DNA of 64,000 nt, from positions 62,001 through 126,000 of the forward strand of contig CAVRUN010000007.1 of NCBI GenBank assembly GCA_963724435.1. Reading direction: 5' to 3'. Under the pieces are notes generated by a model. That model saw nothing but the letters and a program-made list of their open reading frames with translations. It searched no databases and was not told the origin of the DNA. This document shows, piece by piece, positions 60,830-64,000 of this stretch (position 1 is its first letter; each line of letters begins with the position of its first letter). This stretch comes from AP-15 sp963724435. Lineage in GTDB: Bacteria > Pseudomonadota > Alphaproteobacteria > ATCC43930 > CGMCC-115725. The position numbers and the translations under genes are program-made.

Positions 60830-61184
60830 ATCTTCAAATTTTTATTGATGCTGCCCGAACACGGTTCCCATGAGCTCAACCCAAGGATGGCTTACGCTAG
60901 CTTGGCAGCAGCAAACGCCAGTCCAAGCATCGTCTTCGTGGCGTCACATCGTCGGATCTCTCTCCGCAGCAATGCCTAACCACAATCGAATCCACTCAGA
61001 CCGCGCGAGGTTACCGGCGGCGCAACCTCAACATCGCGCGGCCGCCACGAGCGCCGCTGCCAACAGAGCGCCCGCGCACCTGTCGAGTGGTGCCGTCACG
61101 CGAACCGCCGGTTGGCGCCGCCACCAAGACCCAGCGGGCCGAGGCCGCCTGTGGCTCGCTGCGCAGCTGGCGCCTTTGGGTTAA
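60830..61184. other. Intergenic region without a recognised gene
   Basis: A 355-bp stretch between the PAS-like gene and the stop of leuA. Arg/Ala-rich frames on both strands are composition effects. It should hold the promoter of the PAS-like gene and the terminator of leuA, but neither is evident by eye. Confidence 0.5.
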
Positions 61185-62849
61185 CTATCGCGCGCGCGAT
61201 GCGGCGCTGGCGACCGCCTTCAGTGAGGCGGTGACGATATTTTCGTCGATGCCGACCCCCCAAAGCGTGACATCTTGACCGTTGCGGACTTCGATATAAG
61301 CCGTGGCCTGGGCATCGGCGCCAGCGCCTAAAGCGTGCTCGCGGTAATCCCCGACGGTCAGTTCGAGGCCGCATTCGCCCTGCAGCGCGTCGACGAACGC
61401 GTCGATCGGGCCGTTGCCGACGCCTTCGATCTTGCGCTCGACGCCGTCGATCAGGACCGCAGCCGCAATTCTTCGCTGGTTCGGTACGCCCGGTTCCGGA
61501 AACAAATTGTAATCGCTGAGCGCAATCACGTCGCGCCCCAGATAAGTCTCTTCAAACAGCGACCATATATCGGCGCTGCTCAATTCTTTGCCGGTGCGGT
61601 CGGCGACTTCCTGGACACACTTCGAAAATTCGATCTGCAATCCGCGCGGCAAGTCAAGGCCGTGATCGGCTTTCAACACATAAGCGACGCCGCCTTTACC
61701 CGACTGGCTGTTGACCCGGATTACCGCCTCATAGCTGCGGCCGAGATCTTTGGGATCGATCGGCAGATACGGAACCTCCCAAAGCGGGTCATTGCGCTTT
61801 TCGAGCGCCTCCAAACCTTTCTTGATCGCATCCTGATGGGAACCTGAAAACGCCGTGTAGACGAGTTCTCCGGCATACGGGTGGCGCGGATGCACCGGCA
61901 GCTGATTGCAATGCTCGACGGTACGCACGATCTCGTCGATATCGTGAATTTCAAGAGCCGGCTCGATCCCTTGGCTGAATAAGTTGAGCGCCAAGGTCAT
62001 CACATCGACATTTCCGGTGCGCTCGCCATTGCCGAACAGCGTTCCCTCGACACGATCAGCGCCGGCCATGACCCCAAGTTCGGCCGCCGCGACGGCGGTT
62101 CCTCGATCATTATGCGGATGTAGACTCAACACGATGCTGTCGCGGTTGCGGATATTGCGACAAAACCACTCGATTTGGTCGGCATAAATATTGGGCGTCG
62201 CCATCTCGACGGTGGCCGGCAGATTGAGAATTGTCTTTTTCTCGGGTGTCGGCTGCCACACATCCATCACCGACTCGCAGATCTCAACCGCAAAATCGAG
62301 TTCGGTCCCGGTAAAACTTTCGGGTGAATACTGATAGATGACCTCTGTGTGCGGCATCTTTTCGGCAAGATCGCGGATGAGCCGTGCCCCGTTCACCGCA
62401 ATGTCGACGATACCGTTTTTGTCGAGGCCAAAGACGACCCGCCGCTGCAAGGTCGAAGTCGAATTATAAAGATGCATGATCGCGCGCTTTGCGCCGCGAA
62501 TAGATTCAAAGCTCCGCTCGATTAATTCAGGACGCGCTTGGGTCAAAACTTGGATGGTAACGTCTGGGGGCACGAGATCCCGTTCGACAAGCTCGCGGAC
62601 AAAGGCGAAATCGGTCTCCGAGGCAGCCGGAAAACCGACCTCGATTTCCTTGAAGCCGAGCTTTACCAAGAGATCGAACATGCGGCGTTTGCGGTCTGGG
62701 CCCATCGGCTCGACTAGCGCCTGGTTCCCGTCGCGCAGATCGACGCTGCACCATATCGGGGCGCGGTCGATCACCCGGCCGGGCCAAGTACGATCAGGCA
62801 AATTGATCGGGGTAAACGGGCTATATTTGTGAATCGGCATATTGGGCAT
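61185..62849 (-). CDS. leuA: 2-isopropylmalate synthase
   Basis: LeuA condenses acetyl-CoA with 2-oxoisovalerate, the first committed step of leucine synthesis. The 554-residue product has the length of the type-2 (LeuA2) class. 'PIWCSVDLRDGNQALVEPM' begins the TIM-barrel with the metal Asp. 'HPHNDRGTAVAAAELGVMAGADRVEGTLFGNGERTGNVD' contains the His-x-His metal site and the catalytic loop. The regulatory C-terminal domain (about residues 430-540) ends with 'ATAYIEVRNGQDVTLWGVGIDENIVTASLKAV', the leucine-binding fold. The ATG at 62849 follows CAGGAG 8 nt upstream. It stands alone with no leader peptide seen. Confidence 0.95.
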   Translation of the reverse strand: MPNMPIHKYSPFTPINLPDRTWPGRVIDRAPIWCSVDLRDGNQALVEPMGPDRKRRMFDLLVKLGFKEIEVGFPAASETDFAFVRELVERDLVPPDVTIQVLTQARPELIERSFESIRGAKRAIMHLYNSTSTLQRRVVFGLDKNGIVDIAVNGARLIRDLAEKMPHTEVIYQYSPESFTGTELDFAVEICESVMDVWQPTPEKKTILNLPATVEMATPNIYADQIEWFCRNIRNRDSIVLSLHPHNDRGTAVAAAELGVMAGADRVEGTLFGNGERTGNVDVMTLALNLFSQGIEPALEIHDIDEIVRTVEHCNQLPVHPRHPYAGELVYTAFSGSHQDAIKKGLEALEKRNDPLWEVPYLPIDPKDLGRSYEAVIRVNSQSGKGGVAYVLKADHGLDLPRGLQIEFSKCVQEVADRTGKELSSADIWSLFEETYLGRDVIALSDYNLFPEPGVPNQRRIAAAVLIDGVERKIEGVGNGPIDAFVDALQGECGLELTVGDYREHALGAGADAQATAYIEVRNGQDVTLWGVGIDENIVTASLKAVASAASRAR

Positions 62850-63292
62850 CGATAACTCCTGAGACGGAACGAGCGCCGCAGGTTGCGGCCGCTAGTCAGT
62901 TTGCAGTTCCGCGGCCGGCAGCAGGATTAGCGCCGCCGACCGTTCTTAAGTCGTCGACGGGGAGCAGCCGAAACACTTTTTAAGCAGCCGCCTTGGAAGC
63001 TCGGACCGTAAATGACTTGGTGAAGCAGCATCGCGAAAACCGACTGAAGCCAGTTCCCAAACCGGGAACAAATACAGCCCGGGCCGACGCCCGTCAGGAC
63101 GCCGAGGCGGTAAGTCGAGAATTTTCGCGCACGGTCGGCATGTAGGTCTTAGTAGGGACTTCAAGTGAGCAGGTCAAGCCCGTCGGCCACGGCGCTTCTG
63201 CATTTTCAGCCGGCACCGGTGCAAAACTGCGGCGCCGGCAGTCTCGGTGCACGGTTGCGGACGGGGACCGCCGAACAGACTCCCCGTAAGAG
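62850..63292. other. Intergenic region upstream of leuA
   Basis: A 443-bp stretch between leuA and the truncated gene at the edge. GTTCCC and GGGAAC form a small hairpin at 63053-63069. I see no leucine-rich leader peptide, T-box or riboswitch. The leuA promoter should lie within the first 150 bp. Confidence 0.4.
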
Positions 63293-64000
63293 TCACGGTG
63301 TCGAGAGCAGCTTGTTGACCGTTTGCGAAAATGGCGCGGTCTTGGCGAGGAAGCGGTCGATTGCGCGCCAGGCATTGTTCGGATCTTCCGGCTCGGTATG
63401 GGTGACGACCACCGCGATCGGGGCAACTGCCGAGAGCCGCAAGGTGTTGAGAGCCTGGTTCAGACGCGCCCTAATACCGGTCCCGGCGGGCCGGCCACCT
63501 ACCCATAGCGTCGTGGCAACAGTGACATACCGGCGGCCTTCCTGGATTTCGGTCAGGCGCCATACCGGCGCCTCCGGTCCGACACCTCCGCGGATACCTT
63601 GGGCTTGTCGAACAACGTCGGCTCCCCCTCCAGATTCTGCATCGCGCAGCGACGCGAACAGCGGCCGTACGCCGATACGCGGCGGAAAGCGGTGGAAAGT
63701 AGCGACAAAGTCACGATCATCGCAGCGGTACGTGATCGCCCGCGGGTCGTGCTCCCCGGCCGTGTTTGCTGGGGCTGCGTTTGCTGGGTTTGCGGTGGTG
63801 GCTACCGCCGACAACGGGACTATCGTGCACCCCATCAAGGCGGGTGGCGAGACGTCTGCCGCGACCGTCGAGTTGGGGCCGAATTTGTCGAGGTAATTTG
63901 CCGCCACCCGCGGCATGGTGGCCAGCAACACCACGACAAAAAGTGCGGCAATTGCTGCACCTGGGAAGCGGCCTGGGACGGGAAGACTTGCGCGAACGGG
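63293..64000 (-). CDS. Membrane-anchored hypothetical protein, C-terminal part (EpsI-like?)
   Basis: The frame is open to the window edge, so the gene starts outside. The visible part has a membrane helix ('AAIAALFVVVLLATMPRVA') followed by a ~190-residue secreted domain: 'ITYRCDDRDFVATFHRFPPRI', 'PVWRLTEIQEGRRYVTVATTLWVGGRPAGTGIRARLNQALNTLRLS' and 'IAVVVTHTEPEDPNNAWRAIDRFLAKTAPF'. The late strand/helix order resembles the EpsI (DUF3485) domain of exosortase systems, which would fit the O-glycosylation-ligase-like gene at 18.4-19.7 kb, but conserved residues are not clear enough. It ends upstream of leuA on the same strand. Confidence 0.5.
   Translation of the reverse strand, partial: PVRASLPVPGRFPGAAIAALFVVVLLATMPRVAANYLDKFGPNSTVAADVSPPALMGCTIVPLSAVATTANPANAAPANTAGEHDPRAITYRCDDRDFVATFHRFPPRIGVRPLFASLRDAESGGGADVVRQAQGIRGGVGPEAPVWRLTEIQEGRRYVTVATTLWVGGRPAGTGIRARLNQALNTLRLSAVAPIAVVVTHTEPEDPNNAWRAIDRFLAKTAPFSQTVNKLLSTP

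Noticed and set aside
60389..60979. Plus-strand 196-codon frame opposite the PAS-like gene
   Set aside because: It lies antisense to a region with family homology and lacks a recognisable domain.
63165..63896. Plus-strand 243-codon frame at the right edge
   Set aside because: It is opposite a frame with a clear membrane helix and globular pattern, and reads as Ser/Arg/Pro-rich noise.
1..64000. rRNA, tRNA, riboswitch, CRISPR or prophage features
   Set aside because: I looked for conserved tRNA T-arms, rRNA blocks, phage structural genes and spaced repeats and saw none.

Overview
The window is GC-rich, densely coded bacterial chromosome. It looks alphaproteobacterial: it carries DUF2125, PAS_5-type and DUF5939-cyclase proteins, Tat-exported solute-binding proteins, nadA-nadC without nadB, and many CaiB/BaiF CoA-transferases. 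No rRNA, tRNA, phage module or CRISPR array was seen. The assignment to an order (Rhodospirillales- or Hyphomicrobiales-like) is inference only.

Layout. 0-4.7 kb: the N-terminal part of a fumarase/aspartase-superfamily lyase, a peptide-type ABC binding protein, a divergent MlrC-type M81 metallopeptidase and a YihY/BrkB membrane protein. 4.7-5.5 kb: a decayed copy of the nadC 3' end and an AT-richer segment with two small unknown genes. 5.7-7.6 kb: the NAD operon nadA-nadC, with a palindrome and an attenuator-like hairpin in its leader. 7.8-16.7 kb: a carboxymuconolactone decarboxylase-like protein, DUF2125, frameshifted DUF2252 and DUF2459 genes, a class III cyclase, two VOC proteins, a lipoprotein/Nudix pair and a gamma-glutamyltransferase-family enzyme. 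16.8-19.7 kb: an IS630 remnant beside a glycosyltransferase-like gene and an O-glycosylation-ligase-like gene. 20-31 kb: acyl-CoA dehydrogenase, XRE regulator, EamA transporter, two near-duplicate M20 amidohydrolases, two class III CoA-transferases around a glutathione S-transferase, a Rieske oxygenase and a GNAT protein.

31.2-43.9 kb is the most striking part. Seven consecutive paralogous Tat-exported family-1 solute-binding proteins (about 456-461 aa each) are followed by a single MalF/MalG-type permease pair, and no ATPase gene is in the window. Promoter-like TTGARC-N17-TAnnnT elements lie 66-76 nt before binding proteins 2, 5 and 7. Short hairpin-containing gaps separate the others, suggesting units SBP1 | SBP2-3-4 | SBP5-6 | SBP7-permeases. 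A convergent DUF35/thiolase/amidohydrolase operon follows, which may handle the imported compound.

47-50 kb holds a split chromate-transporter pair, an NHL beta-propeller and a YkgJ-type cysteine cluster protein. 50.4-53.3 kb is a gene graveyard: membrane protein, MacB, cytochrome c, helix-hairpin-helix and TIGR03118-type remnants. 53.4-64 kb holds a lipoprotein, RlpA, an AcpA/phospholipase C-type phosphoesterase divergent from a MauG/CcpA-type cytochrome c peroxidase, a hypothetical gene overlapping a frameshifted PAS-like gene, leuA, and the 3' part of a membrane-anchored hypothetical gene at the window edge.
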